Assembly (NCBI GenBank): GCA_023134755.1
Contig: JAGLUM010000428.1
Span: forward strand, 1-6,172
Source: Fidelibacterota bacterium
GTDB lineage: Bacteria; Fidelibacterota; Fidelibacteria; Fidelibacterales; Fidelibacteraceae
Reading direction: 5' to 3'
DNA length: 6,172 nucleotides
Numbering within the stretch: the first letter of the stretch is position 1; every line of letters starts with the position of its first letter. This document shows positions 1 to 5,587 of the stretch, in pieces. The notes beneath the pieces were generated by a model that had not been told where the DNA came from, made no database searches, and saw only the letters and a list, made by a program, of their open reading frames with translations. The position numbers were made by a program, and so were the translations under genes.

Positions 1-46
1 ATAATTTACAGATATAAACTATTTAATTCCACGCTGAAAGTTCAAA

Positions 47-62
47 TGTGATATGACTCACA
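47..62. promoter_or_regulatory. CRP/FNR-family-like palindromic operator
   Basis: The sequence reads TGTGA-TATGAC-TCACA, a perfect match to the two half-sites of the E. coli CRP consensus with the normal 6-bp spacer, and is preceded by AAA. About 18 bp downstream, TATAAA (80-85) could be a -10 element, putting the site roughly where a class II activator sits. No coding sequence follows on the + strand before the terminator at 134-168. Whether this organism has a regulator of that specificity is unknown, so the match is suggestive only. Confidence 0.35.
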
Positions 63-89
63 GAAATGAATTGTAGACGTATAAAAAAG

Positions 90-121
90 AGTCGAATAGT
101 CGAAAAGTTTAAAAGTCGATT
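90..121. repeat. 8-bp tandem repeat, four units
   Basis: Four consecutive octamers are visible: AGTCGAAT, AGTCGAAA, AGTTTAAA, AGTCGATT. Units 1, 2 and 4 share the core AGTCGA; in unit 3 the CG is replaced by TT. The array lies just upstream of the terminator at 134-168. A second array with the same period and the same degenerate third unit lies at 229-260. The function is unknown; short tandem intergenic repeats of this size are known in several bacterial groups. Confidence 0.6.
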
Positions 122-133
122 ATCTAATTATAG

Positions 134-168
134 AAAGCCCATGGAGAGATTTGTGGGCTTTTTTATTT
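134..168 (+). terminator. Rho-independent terminator
   Basis: An 8-bp perfect stem (AAAGCCCA at 134-141 with TGGGCTTT at 154-161) encloses a 12-nt loop and runs into a T-rich tract (TTTTATTT). It ends + strand transcription entering from the left. No coding region is recognisable between 1 and this hairpin: the only frame open from the window edge stops at 49-51. The terminated transcript is therefore either an upstream gene with a long 3' tail or a short RNA begun inside the window. Confidence 0.75.
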
Positions 169-228
169 AGTTATAAGTGATGAGTGCCCAATTTAGCGCT
201 AAACAATGGACGCTGAGAAAATGAGAAA

Positions 229-260
229 GTACGATGGTACGAGTATTTGAGTGTACGAAG
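229..260. repeat. 8-bp tandem repeat, second array
   Basis: Four consecutive octamers: GTACGATG, GTACGAGT, ATTTGAGT, GTACGAAG. Units 1, 2 and 4 share GTACGA, and unit 3 has lost the CG. Its period, unit count and position of the decayed unit match the array at 90-121, although the core differs (GTACGA against AGTCGA). It ends 5 bp before the palindromic repeat at 266-292. The rest of the gap from 169 to 265 holds only a 12-bp palindrome (TTTAGCGCTAAA, 192-203) and no gene. Confidence 0.5.
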
Positions 261-265
261 GCTGA

Positions 266-292
266 TCATCCTGAACTTGATTCAGGATCTCT
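266..292 (-). repeat. Dispersed palindromic repeat, copy A
   Basis: This 27-bp element is identical to the reverse complement of 1293-1319. It is itself an inverted repeat: ATCCTGAA (268-275) and TTCAGGAT (281-288) form an 8-bp stem around the 5-nt loop CTTGA. Near-identical elements (core ATCCTGAACTTG, then TTCAGGATCT) are familiar as interspersed REP-like repeats in many unrelated bacterial genomes. This copy overlaps the 3' end of the - strand gene and encodes its last eight residues and stop codon. Confidence 0.85.
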
Positions 293-1195
293 ATCACATA
301 TTGACTCGATTAGTTTTCTAGTATTTTCAGGCTCTAATTCTGAGTAAGTAAATACAGATTTTCCCATATCTTTAATTGATGCGCCAATATGATAACCCTT
401 TACATTGTCAATAATTAAAAATCTATCATGATAATCTTTTGAGAGATTTACTTCAATTTTACCATATTGTTGTTCAAATTTATCTATGTCTAGTTTTAAT
501 TGATCTGATATTTTCAATGTGTAAATGATAATTTTTACGTTTTTATTACTTTTAGATAGGAGAGTTAACACGTTTTCATCGATATAATTATCAATTAAAA
601 TAATAGAAGAATTAGCTGATTTTACAATATTTGAAACATCTTTATAGGCATCAAATATTTCACCTTTTTTAAATAATCTTTGAGTATCATCATATTTATT
701 TCCAATTATTTCTTCTTCAATGTAAATCCATCCAGGAATTGTAATTAAAATATCATTTACACTATTTGCATCAATATACTTTAAATTATCTCTTAAATGT
801 CTATATACTATGCTTTTCCATTCATTAAAATCATTGATATAACTTTTCCCGCATATCATATGGTATTCAGGATCATCTTTACCGAAATATAATCTTTCAC
901 TATGTGTTGCTGATAATTCCTTTAATGCTAAGAGGATTCTATCAGCTTTTTCACCAACAGAAGGCATTATAATATTATTTATAACGTCATTGAGATTTTT
1001 TTGAGTAATGCAAAATTCTGGATTATCTCTTAAAAAACCTGATAAAAGTGTTATTTTCCTATCATCTAGTAATAATTCTTCATCTAAAAGACCAGAATAA
1101 TAGAATTTACCACATCTTGGGCAATTAATAGTCGACTTTTTTACATCAGGCATATATGATGTTTTACTTCTACAAACTGGACAGAACTCTCTCAT
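266..1195 (-). CDS. Zinc-ribbon protein with C-terminal phospholipase-D-like domain
   Basis: A 309-aa cytoplasmic protein with no signal peptide or membrane segment visible. Residues 5-28 form a zinc ribbon (CPVC at 5-8, CPRC at 25-28). Residues 45-165 look like a helical, winged-helix-like region containing GEKADRILLAL (81-91) and ITIPGWIYIEE (151-161), a layout I associate with sensor halves carrying exchangeable effector domains (inference). Residues 180-285 resemble a PLD-like domain: a strand SSIILIDNYID, then HDRFLIID at 256-263 and GASIKD at 271-276. The catalytic pattern is HxRx4D, with arginine where HKD enzymes have lysine, and only one such motif is present, so an active form would need dimerisation or the fold is non-catalytic. 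The start is supported by GAGGTGA seven bases upstream of ATG. The gene is much AT-richer than the ilv genes, stands alone and is divergent from them, suggesting transfer. The last eight residues, RDPESSSG, come from repeat copy A. A defence role is possible but unproven. Confidence 0.75.
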   Translation of the reverse strand: MREFCPVCRSKTSYMPDVKKSTINCPRCGKFYYSGLLDEELLLDDRKITLLSGFLRDNPEFCITQKNLNDVINNIIMPSVGEKADRILLALKELSATHSERLYFGKDDPEYHMICGKSYINDFNEWKSIVYRHLRDNLKYIDANSVNDILITIPGWIYIEEEIIGNKYDDTQRLFKKGEIFDAYKDVSNIVKSANSSIILIDNYIDENVLTLLSKSNKNVKIIIYTLKISDQLKLDIDKFEQQYGKIEVNLSKDYHDRFLIIDNVKGYHIGASIKDMGKSVFTYSELEPENTRKLIESICDRDPESSSG

Positions 1196-1197
1196 AT

Positions 1198-1255
1198 CTC
1201 ACCTCTTATTAATTTTCGCTTTTATAAATATAGGTAAAGTAGACCAAAAAGTGAA
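1198..1255 (-). promoter_or_regulatory. Candidate promoter and ribosome site of the accessory gene
   Basis: On the - strand, TTCACT (1250-1255) and TATATT (1227-1232) are separated by 17 bp, a plausible sigma-70-type pair. A strong Shine-Dalgarno sequence, AGAGGTGAG (1198-1206), follows just before the ATG at 1195. The ribosome site is clear; the promoter is a motif guess in AT-rich DNA. Confidence 0.35.
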
Positions 1256-1292
1256 TTGTTATTTTTTATGGAATTGAAAACTGCATTGTTAC

Positions 1293-1319
1293 AGAGATCC
1301 TGAATCAAGTTCAGGATGA
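1293..1319 (+). repeat. Dispersed palindromic repeat, copy B
   Basis: This is the exact 27-bp inverted partner of 266-292, with stem ATCCTGAA (1297-1304) and TTCAGGAT (1310-1317) and loop TCAAG. It lies about 100 bp upstream of the accessory gene start, outside any coding region. With copy A it brackets the AT-rich gene. No transposase is present, so it is better viewed as a REP-like or non-autonomous element than as an insertion-sequence end. Confidence 0.85.
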
Positions 1320-1426
1320 CCCATAAAACAACACAATTATAATTCTAAAATATTCATTAATTTACGAATTAACGCAATTATTTTGCCACTTTTATTAAAT
1401 ATTCATAATTAAATTCTTGTTTTTGC

Positions 1427-1455
1427 TTGTAATTTAAAAAATAAAGCTTTAAAAT
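1427..1455 (+). promoter_or_regulatory. Candidate ilv operon promoter
   Basis: TTGTAA (1427-1432) and TAAAAT (1450-1455) are 17 bp apart, predicting transcription from about 1462, just ahead of the leader peptide. An alternative pair is TTGCCA (1383-1388) with CATAAT (1404-1409), with a short 15-bp spacer. The surrounding DNA (1320-1470) is very AT-rich and otherwise holds only a 10-bp direct repeat (AAATATTCAT at 1348 and 1397). Motif evidence only. Confidence 0.35.
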
Positions 1456-1483
1456 TTCATGTCAATTTGAAATGAAAGACGAT

Positions 1484-1552
1484 ATGAGAAAAAACAACAT
1501 GATTATTTTGGTGATTAATATTTTACTCCTTGGGTGTTTTAACGTGCAATAG
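1484..1552 (+). CDS. ilv operon leader peptide
   Basis: A 22-codon open frame encodes a peptide beginning MRKNN and continuing MIILVINILLLG. Nine of the ten codons at 1502-1531 specify Ile, Leu or Val (ATT ATT TTG GTG ATT AAT ATT TTA CTC CTT), the three end products of the operon that follows. The stop TAG (1550-1552) lies inside the 5' arm of the antiterminator. Such a peptide is the sensor of transcription attenuation: scarce charged tRNA stalls the ribosome on these codons, whereas normal translation reaches the stop. An in-frame ATG at 1472 would add MKDD. The start at 1484 is preferred because GAAAG lies a few bases upstream, but this ribosome site is weak and the choice is uncertain. 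The gene is distinct from ilvD and too short for routine gene finders. Confidence 0.8.
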   Translation: MRKNNMIILVINILLLGCFNVQ

Positions 1553-1613
1553 GAAAACTTAAATACAAAAAAAATTAAACCTCCTTTTGCACGAAGCGAA
1601 GGAGGTTTTTTTT
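1543..1613 (+). promoter_or_regulatory. Transcription attenuator: antiterminator against terminator
   Basis: Two exclusive structures share 1582-1586. In the antiterminator, 1543-1554 pairs with 1582-1593: CGTGCAA with TTGCACG, one T-T mismatch, then AGGA with TCCT, giving 11 of 12 pairs. In the terminator, 1577-1586 pairs with 1599-1608. A ribosome stopped at the leader TAG (1550-1552) would cover the antiterminator 5' arm and allow termination; a ribosome stalled on the Ile/Val/Leu codons upstream would leave it free. A short TCCT (1527-1530) to AGGA (1551-1554) pairing could act as the protector helix. This is the architecture of the enterobacterial ilv, leu, his and trp attenuators. Confidence 0.8.
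1577..1613 (+). terminator. Attenuator Rho-independent terminator
   Basis: A perfect 10-bp stem (AAACCTCCTT at 1577-1586, AAGGAGGTTT at 1599-1608) has a 12-nt loop in which TGC and GCG can pair further. It is followed by an uninterrupted run of eight T (1606-1613). It lies between the leader peptide and ilvD on the same strand, so it would stop the operon transcript prematurely. Confidence 0.9.
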
Positions 1614-1636
1614 AATATCAACGAAAAATGAAAACA

Positions 1637-1640
1637 AGGA
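1637..1640 (+). promoter_or_regulatory. Shine-Dalgarno site deciding the ilvD start
   Basis: AGGA (within AAGGAA) lies 8 nt before the ATG at 1649, ideal spacing. The in-frame ATG at 1628 has only CAACGAAAA before it. The AGGAGG at 1600-1605 is about 22 nt from 1628, too far to serve it, and is locked in the terminator stem. Confidence 0.6.
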
Positions 1641-1648
1641 ATAGCGAT

Positions 1649-3319
1649 ATGCGTAGCGATAAAGTAAAAAAAGGATTTGAAAGAGCACCTCACAGAGGAT
1701 TATTACGCGCCTGCGGTGTAAAGGATAGTGATATGGATAAGCCCTTTATCGCGATCGTTAGCTCGCATTCCGAGATTGTTGCGGGACATGTACATCTTGA
1801 CAAAACAGCTGGCCTTGTTAAAAAAGAGATCATTAAAGCCGGAGGTGTTCCCTTTGTGTTCAATTCAATTGCCGTGTGTGACGGCATTGCCATGGGACAT
1901 AATGGTATGCGTTACAGTTTATTGTCCCGTGAAATTATTGCGGATTCGGTAGAAACGATGGTGCGCGCGCATCAATTTGACGCTATGGTTTGCATCCCGA
2001 ACTGCGATAAGATCGTGCCCGGTATGCTTATGGCTGCGGTACGTGTAAATATCCCGACCATCTTTGTATCCGGCGGTCCCATGAAAGCGGGAAAGCGGTC
2101 TGATGGCTCTTCCTGTGATCTTGTTTCCATTTTCGAAGGTGTGGGAGCTTATAAAGAAGGTAAAATATCCCAGGAAGAATTAGATGATATCGAGCAGAAT
2201 GCGTGTCCCGGTTGGGGAAGTTGCTCCGGTATGTTCACGGCGAATTCCATGAATTGCCTGTGTGAAGCGATTGGGATCGCATTGCCCGGTAATGGCAGTA
2301 TCCTGGCCGATGACCCGAAACGGAAAAAATTATTTAAAACAGCGGCGCAGAGAATACTTTCCATGGTGGATGAAGATCTTAAGGCACGTGATGTGATCAC
2401 AGCGAAATCAATAGACAATGCCATGACCCTTGATATGGCCATGGGCGGTTCAACCAACACGGTGCTACATACATTGGCTCTTTGTTCTGAAGCAAAAATC
2501 GACTATAGCCTGAAACGCATGGATGATATATCAAAAAAAACACCGAATATTTGTAAAATATCGCCCTCCAGCCCGTATCACATGGAAGATATGGACAGAG
2601 CCGGTGGGGTTTCCGCAATTCTCAAGGAAATCTCAAAAATCCCCGGATTGCTGAATACATCCTGTAAAACGGTAAGCGGAAAGACACTGGGTGAAGTTAT
2701 AGAAAAAGCCGATATCCTGGATGAAAATGTCATTCATACATTGGATAAATCATATAGTGTTACCGGTGGATTATCAGTCCTTTACGGTAATCTGGCCGAG
2801 GAAGGATCTGTTGTAAAATACGCCGGGGTTGCTCCGGCAATGCGGGTGTTTGAAGGCCCTGCCATAATCTTCGACAGTCAAGAAGATGCCTGCGAGGGAA
2901 TTCTTAAAGGCAACATCAATGCCGGCGATGTGGTGGTAATTCGTTATGAAGGCCCCAAAGGCGGACCCGGTATGCAGGAAATGCTATCCCCCACCTCGTA
3001 TATCATGGGAAGAGGACTTGGGGAAAGTGTCGCGCTTATCACCGACGGCCGATTTTCGGGTGGAACCCGGGGTGCTTGTATCGGTCACGTTGCTCCGGAA
3101 GCGGCAGCTGGCGGAGTGATTGCGTTGTTAAAGAACGGTGATATAATTTCTATTGATATTCCGGCAGGAAAACTTGAAGTAAAAATCAGTGATAACGAAT
3201 TGGAGGCGCGCCAAAAAGTCTGGACTCCAAAACTTCCACGCATTGATTATGGCGCACTGGGTCGTTATGCTGTCATGGCTCAAAGTGCTTCAAAAGGTGC
3301 TGTAACAAACCTCAAATAA
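1649..3319 (+). CDS. ilvD: Dihydroxy-acid dehydratase
   Basis: IlvD removes water from 2,3-dihydroxy-isovalerate or -methylvalerate to give the 2-oxo acid precursors of valine, leucine and isoleucine; it is a cytoplasmic Fe-S enzyme of the IlvD/Edd family. The protein is 556 aa from the ATG at 1649, close to the B. subtilis enzyme (about 558). Numbered from there, diagnostic parts are [12 protein letters not shown] (12-23), CDGIAMGH (77-84), NCDK (118-121), [18 protein letters not shown] (186-203), GGSTNTVLH (266-274), [15 protein letters not shown] (432-446) and DGRFSGG (466-472), whose serine (470) is the expected catalytic base. Cys119 and Cys191 are likely cluster ligands. Position 46 is glycine where [2Fe-2S] enzymes such as that of M. 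tuberculosis have cysteine, as in the oxygen-labile E. coli type. An in-frame ATG at 1628 adds seven residues (MKTRNSD), but it lacks a ribosome site, and many family members begin at the MRSDKVKKG segment. It is the first structural gene of the operon, controlled by the attenuator. Confidence 0.96.
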   Translation: MRSDKVKKGFERAPHRGLLRACGVKDSDMDKPFIAIVSSHSEIVAGHVHLDKTAGLVKKEIIKAGGVPFVFNSIAVCDGIAMGHNGMRYSLLSREIIADSVETMVRAHQFDAMVCIPNCDKIVPGMLMAAVRVNIPTIFVSGGPMKAGKRSDGSSCDLVSIFEGVGAYKEGKISQEELDDIEQNACPGWGSCSGMFTANSMNCLCEAIGIALPGNGSILADDPKRKKLFKTAAQRILSMVDEDLKARDVITAKSIDNAMTLDMAMGGSTNTVLHTLALCSEAKIDYSLKRMDDISKKTPNICKISPSSPYHMEDMDRAGGVSAILKEISKIPGLLNTSCKTVSGKTLGEVIEKADILDENVIHTLDKSYSVTGGLSVLYGNLAEEGSVVKYAGVAPAMRVFEGPAIIFDSQEDACEGILKGNINAGDVVVIRYEGPKGGPGMQEMLSPTSYIMGRGLGESVALITDGRFSGGTRGACIGHVAPEAAAGGVIALLKNGDIISIDIPAGKLEVKISDNELEARQKVWTPKLPRIDYGALGRYAVMAQSASKGAVTNLK

Positions 3320-3333
3320 AAGGATAGTAATTC

Positions 3334-5067
3334 ATGAATGGTTCAGAAATTACCATCGACGCATTGAAGAAAGAAGGAGTTGATATCCTCTTTGGTTATC
3401 CCGGAGGTGTCGTCATTCCGATTTTCGATGCATTATTTAAAGAAAATGAATTAAACGTTATTTTAAATCGCCACGAACAAGCTGCCGTGCACGCTGCTGA
3501 CGGTTATGCCAGATCCACCGGGAAAGTGGGTGTTGCGCTTGTAACGTCAGGTCCGGGTTCTACAAATGCTATTACCGGTATTGCCACCGCAAAACTAGAT
3601 TCTGTACCAATAGTGATCATCAGCGGACAGGTTAAAAACGATTTTATTGGAACCGATGGTTTTCAGGAAGTGGATATGTCTGGGATAACAAGGAGCATTT
3701 CTAAGCACAACTATCTTGTATCTAAAATTGAAGATTTACCGAGAATCATAAAAGAAGCGTTTTATATTGCTAAAACCGGCCGGCCGGGACCTGTTTCAAT
3801 CGATATACCGGTCGATGTTTTTTCTGCTGTTCTGAAAAACTACAGTTATCCCAAAGAAGTGAAATTACCGGGCTACAAACCGACAATTGAGGGAAATCCA
3901 AAACAGATCAAGAAACTGGCTCAGGCTATTCAGTACGCTGAAAAACCTCTTTTTTATACAGGCGGCGGTATTATTGCTGCGAATGCGGAAAAAGAACTGC
4001 TCGACATCGTTGAAAAAACCAATATCCCGTTTGTAACCACATTGATGGGACTTGGTACATCATCAAATGATCATCCATTGTATCTGGGTATGCCGGGAAT
4101 GCACGGGCGTTACGCGGCAAATCATGCTATGATGCAGTGTGATTTGATGATTGCAGTCGGAGCGCGATTTGATGACAGGGTAACCGGGGATATTTCCCGT
4201 TTTGCACCAAATGCAAAAATTGCACATGTTGATATTGATCCTGCTGAAATCGGTAAAAATGTTAAAACTGATATTCCGGTAGTCGGTGATGCCAAGCATG
4301 TTCTGACAGCTTTAAATGACCTGTTGAAACCGAGAAAAGCAAACGGGTGGTGCGTGGCAGTAACATCATGGAAAAAAGAAACGCCTTTAAAATATTCTCA
4401 AAAAGAAGACGAAGAAACGGCGCCGCAATATGTGATTGAGCGTATCAGCGAATTGACCGATGATAATGCAATTATTGTAACCGATGTAGGGCAACATCAG
4501 ATGTTTTCCGCATTATATTATAAACACAAATTGCCGCGCTGCTTTTTAAGTTCAGGGGGGTTGGGCACCATGGGATTTGGTCTTCCGGCTGCCATGGGGG
4601 CCGCCTTGGCTTACCCAAAACGCCAGGTTATTGCTATTTGTGGCGACGGCGGATTTCAAATGAATATCCAGGAATTGGCAACTTGTGCACTGAATGGGAT
4701 CACTGTAAAAGCGGTTATATTAAATAACCAGTTTCTTGGAATGGTTCGTCAGTGGCAAGAAATGTTCTGGAATAAAAACTACTCAAAGGTCTGCCTGAAA
4801 CAGACACCCGATTGTCCGCCGCAGTGTAAGGGTCCGAATGCCAAATGTCCCAATAAGTATCTCCCTGATTTTGTAAAAGTGGCTGAAGCAAACGGTGTAA
4901 AAGGGCTAAGAGCCGAAACCGTGAACGAAGTGGACAAAGTTCTCAAAGAAGGACTTGCTCACGACGGGCCCGTTATCATGGAGTTTATGGTGCGAAAAGA
5001 AGAAAATGTGTATCCAATGGTACCGGGCGGCAAGGCAATTGATGAGATTATAATGGGCGAGGATTAA
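3334..5067 (+). CDS. ilvB: Acetolactate synthase large (catalytic) subunit
   Basis: This ThDP-, FAD- and Mg-dependent enzyme condenses pyruvate with pyruvate or 2-oxobutyrate, the first common step of branched-chain amino acid synthesis. It has 577 aa and the three usual domains: N-terminal ThDP pyrimidine-binding (about 1-165), with FGYPGG (20-25) and catalytic Glu48 in NRHEQAAVHAADGYAR; a central FAD-binding domain (about 190-335), with GARFDDRVTGD (276-286); and a C-terminal ThDP pyrophosphate domain, with GLGTMGFGLPAAMG (409-422) and the metal motif GDGG (437-440) to NN (464-465). QWQ (473-475) contains the tryptophan matching the herbicide-contact residue of plant and yeast enzymes. Unusually, residues 487-505 form an insertion of about 19 residues with four cysteines (487, 494, 498, 505) absent from E. 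coli IlvI. AAAGGA (3319-3324) precedes ATG by 9 nt, overlapping the ilvD stop. The ilvN partner follows after 3 nt, marking this as the anabolic synthase rather than catabolic AlsS. Confidence 0.96.
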   Translation: MNGSEITIDALKKEGVDILFGYPGGVVIPIFDALFKENELNVILNRHEQAAVHAADGYARSTGKVGVALVTSGPGSTNAITGIATAKLDSVPIVIISGQVKNDFIGTDGFQEVDMSGITRSISKHNYLVSKIEDLPRIIKEAFYIAKTGRPGPVSIDIPVDVFSAVLKNYSYPKEVKLPGYKPTIEGNPKQIKKLAQAIQYAEKPLFYTGGGIIAANAEKELLDIVEKTNIPFVTTLMGLGTSSNDHPLYLGMPGMHGRYAANHAMMQCDLMIAVGARFDDRVTGDISRFAPNAKIAHVDIDPAEIGKNVKTDIPVVGDAKHVLTALNDLLKPRKANGWCVAVTSWKKETPLKYSQKEDEETAPQYVIERISELTDDNAIIVTDVGQHQMFSALYYKHKLPRCFLSSGGLGTMGFGLPAAMGAALAYPKRQVIAICGDGGFQMNIQELATCALNGITVKAVILNNQFLGMVRQWQEMFWNKNYSKVCLKQTPDCPPQCKGPNAKCPNKYLPDFVKVAEANGVKGLRAETVNEVDKVLKEGLAHDGPVIMEFMVRKEENVYPMVPGGKAIDEIIMGED

Positions 5068-5070
5068 GAC

Positions 5071-5550
5071 ATGATAGAAAAACATACAATTCGTTTAAAA
5101 GTTGTTAATACCGTTGGCGTTATGGCCAGAATAACCGGGTTGATCTCCCAGCGAGGATATAATATTAACAGTATTATTTCGACCCCTTCGGAAAATCCCT
5201 CTATTTATACAATACATCTGGTCCTGACAGAAACAGAAGAAAAAATCGAACAGATATCAAAACAAATAAATAAATTAATTGATGTGATCAAAGTGACCGA
5301 TATTTCGCATAATAAAAACTACATTGTCCGGGAATTTATTATGGCGAAAATCAGCACAAGCAAGAAACACGGTGATATTCTTCAATTAATTGATCTGTTT
5401 GAAGCTAAGCTGCTGGATATGGCTCCGAATTACATTGTTGTCAGTGTGACCGGATCACCCCGAAAAATCAAACGATTTATAGAAGCAATACAGCCTTTCG
5501 GCATTCAGGAACTGGATCGCAGTGGCGAATTTGCAGTATTAGATGTATAA
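5071..5550 (+). CDS. ilvN: Acetolactate synthase small (regulatory) subunit
   Basis: This 159-aa regulatory subunit binds the IlvB catalytic dimer, raises its activity and confers feedback inhibition, usually by valine. Residues 5-76 are an ACT domain (HTIRLKVVNTVGVMARITGL onwards, with SQRGYNI at 26-32); residues 85-157 form the second small-subunit domain, ending in RSGEFAVLD. Gly16 and Asn31 correspond to Gly14 and Asn29 of E. coli IlvH, positions where changes abolish valine inhibition, so feedback control is probably intact. The length matches the short IlvH type (about 160 aa), not the longer plant or yeast forms. GAGGA (5059-5063) lies inside the end of ilvB, 7 nt before ATG, and only 3 nt separate the genes, suggesting translational coupling that would keep subunit ratios steady. 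Confidence 0.95.
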   Translation: MIEKHTIRLKVVNTVGVMARITGLISQRGYNINSIISTPSENPSIYTIHLVLTETEEKIEQISKQINKLIDVIKVTDISHNKNYIVREFIMAKISTSKKHGDILQLIDLFEAKLLDMAPNYIVVSVTGSPRKIKRFIEAIQPFGIQELDRSGEFAVLDV

Positions 5551-5573
5551 AAAATTAAAAAAATAACAGGAGA

Positions 5574-5587
5574 ACTGACATGTCAGT
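5574..5587. repeat. Palindrome over the ilvC start codon
   Basis: ACTGACATGTCAGT is a perfect 14-bp palindrome centred on the ilvC ATG (5580-5582). In RNA it could form a 5-bp hairpin with CAUG in the loop, directly after the Shine-Dalgarno AGGAGA (5568-5573). This could modulate ilvC translation, or it may be chance. Confidence 0.4.

Noticed and set aside
1..51. A frame open from the left edge to TGA at 49-51, as the end of an upstream gene
   Set aside because: Only 16 codons are visible with no recognisable motif, and the DNA is AT-rich and low in coding character; too little to call.
192..203. TTTAGCGCTAAA, a 12-bp perfect palindrome
   Set aside because: An isolated short palindrome with no promoter or gene beside it; chance is sufficient.
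90..260. A CRISPR array
   Set aside because: The units are 8 bp and contiguous, with no spacers of CRISPR length and no cas genes.
266..1319. An insertion sequence with 27-bp terminal inverted repeats
   Set aside because: The enclosed protein has no transposase motifs, and each repeat is itself a hairpin of a type known as an interspersed element; no target duplication was found.
1348..1406. 10-bp direct repeat AAATATTCAT (1348-1357 and 1397-1406)
   Set aside because: Very AT-rich surroundings make such repeats likely by chance; noted only as a possible operator pair.
1600..1605. AGGAGG as the ilvD Shine-Dalgarno site
   Set aside because: It is about 22 nt before the nearest ilvD ATG and buried in the terminator stem.
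1320..1627. A T-box riboswitch as the ilv regulator
   Set aside because: No T-box consensus (AGGGTGG...ACCGCG) or specifier stem is visible; the leader peptide with overlapping hairpins explains the region better.
1690..2618. Open frames of 67-103 codons on both strands inside ilvD
   Set aside because: They overlap a conserved enzyme in other frames, lack ribosome sites and resemble no family.
4063..4299. A 78-codon - strand frame inside ilvB
   Set aside because: It is antisense to the conserved FAD domain, with no ribosome site or family features.
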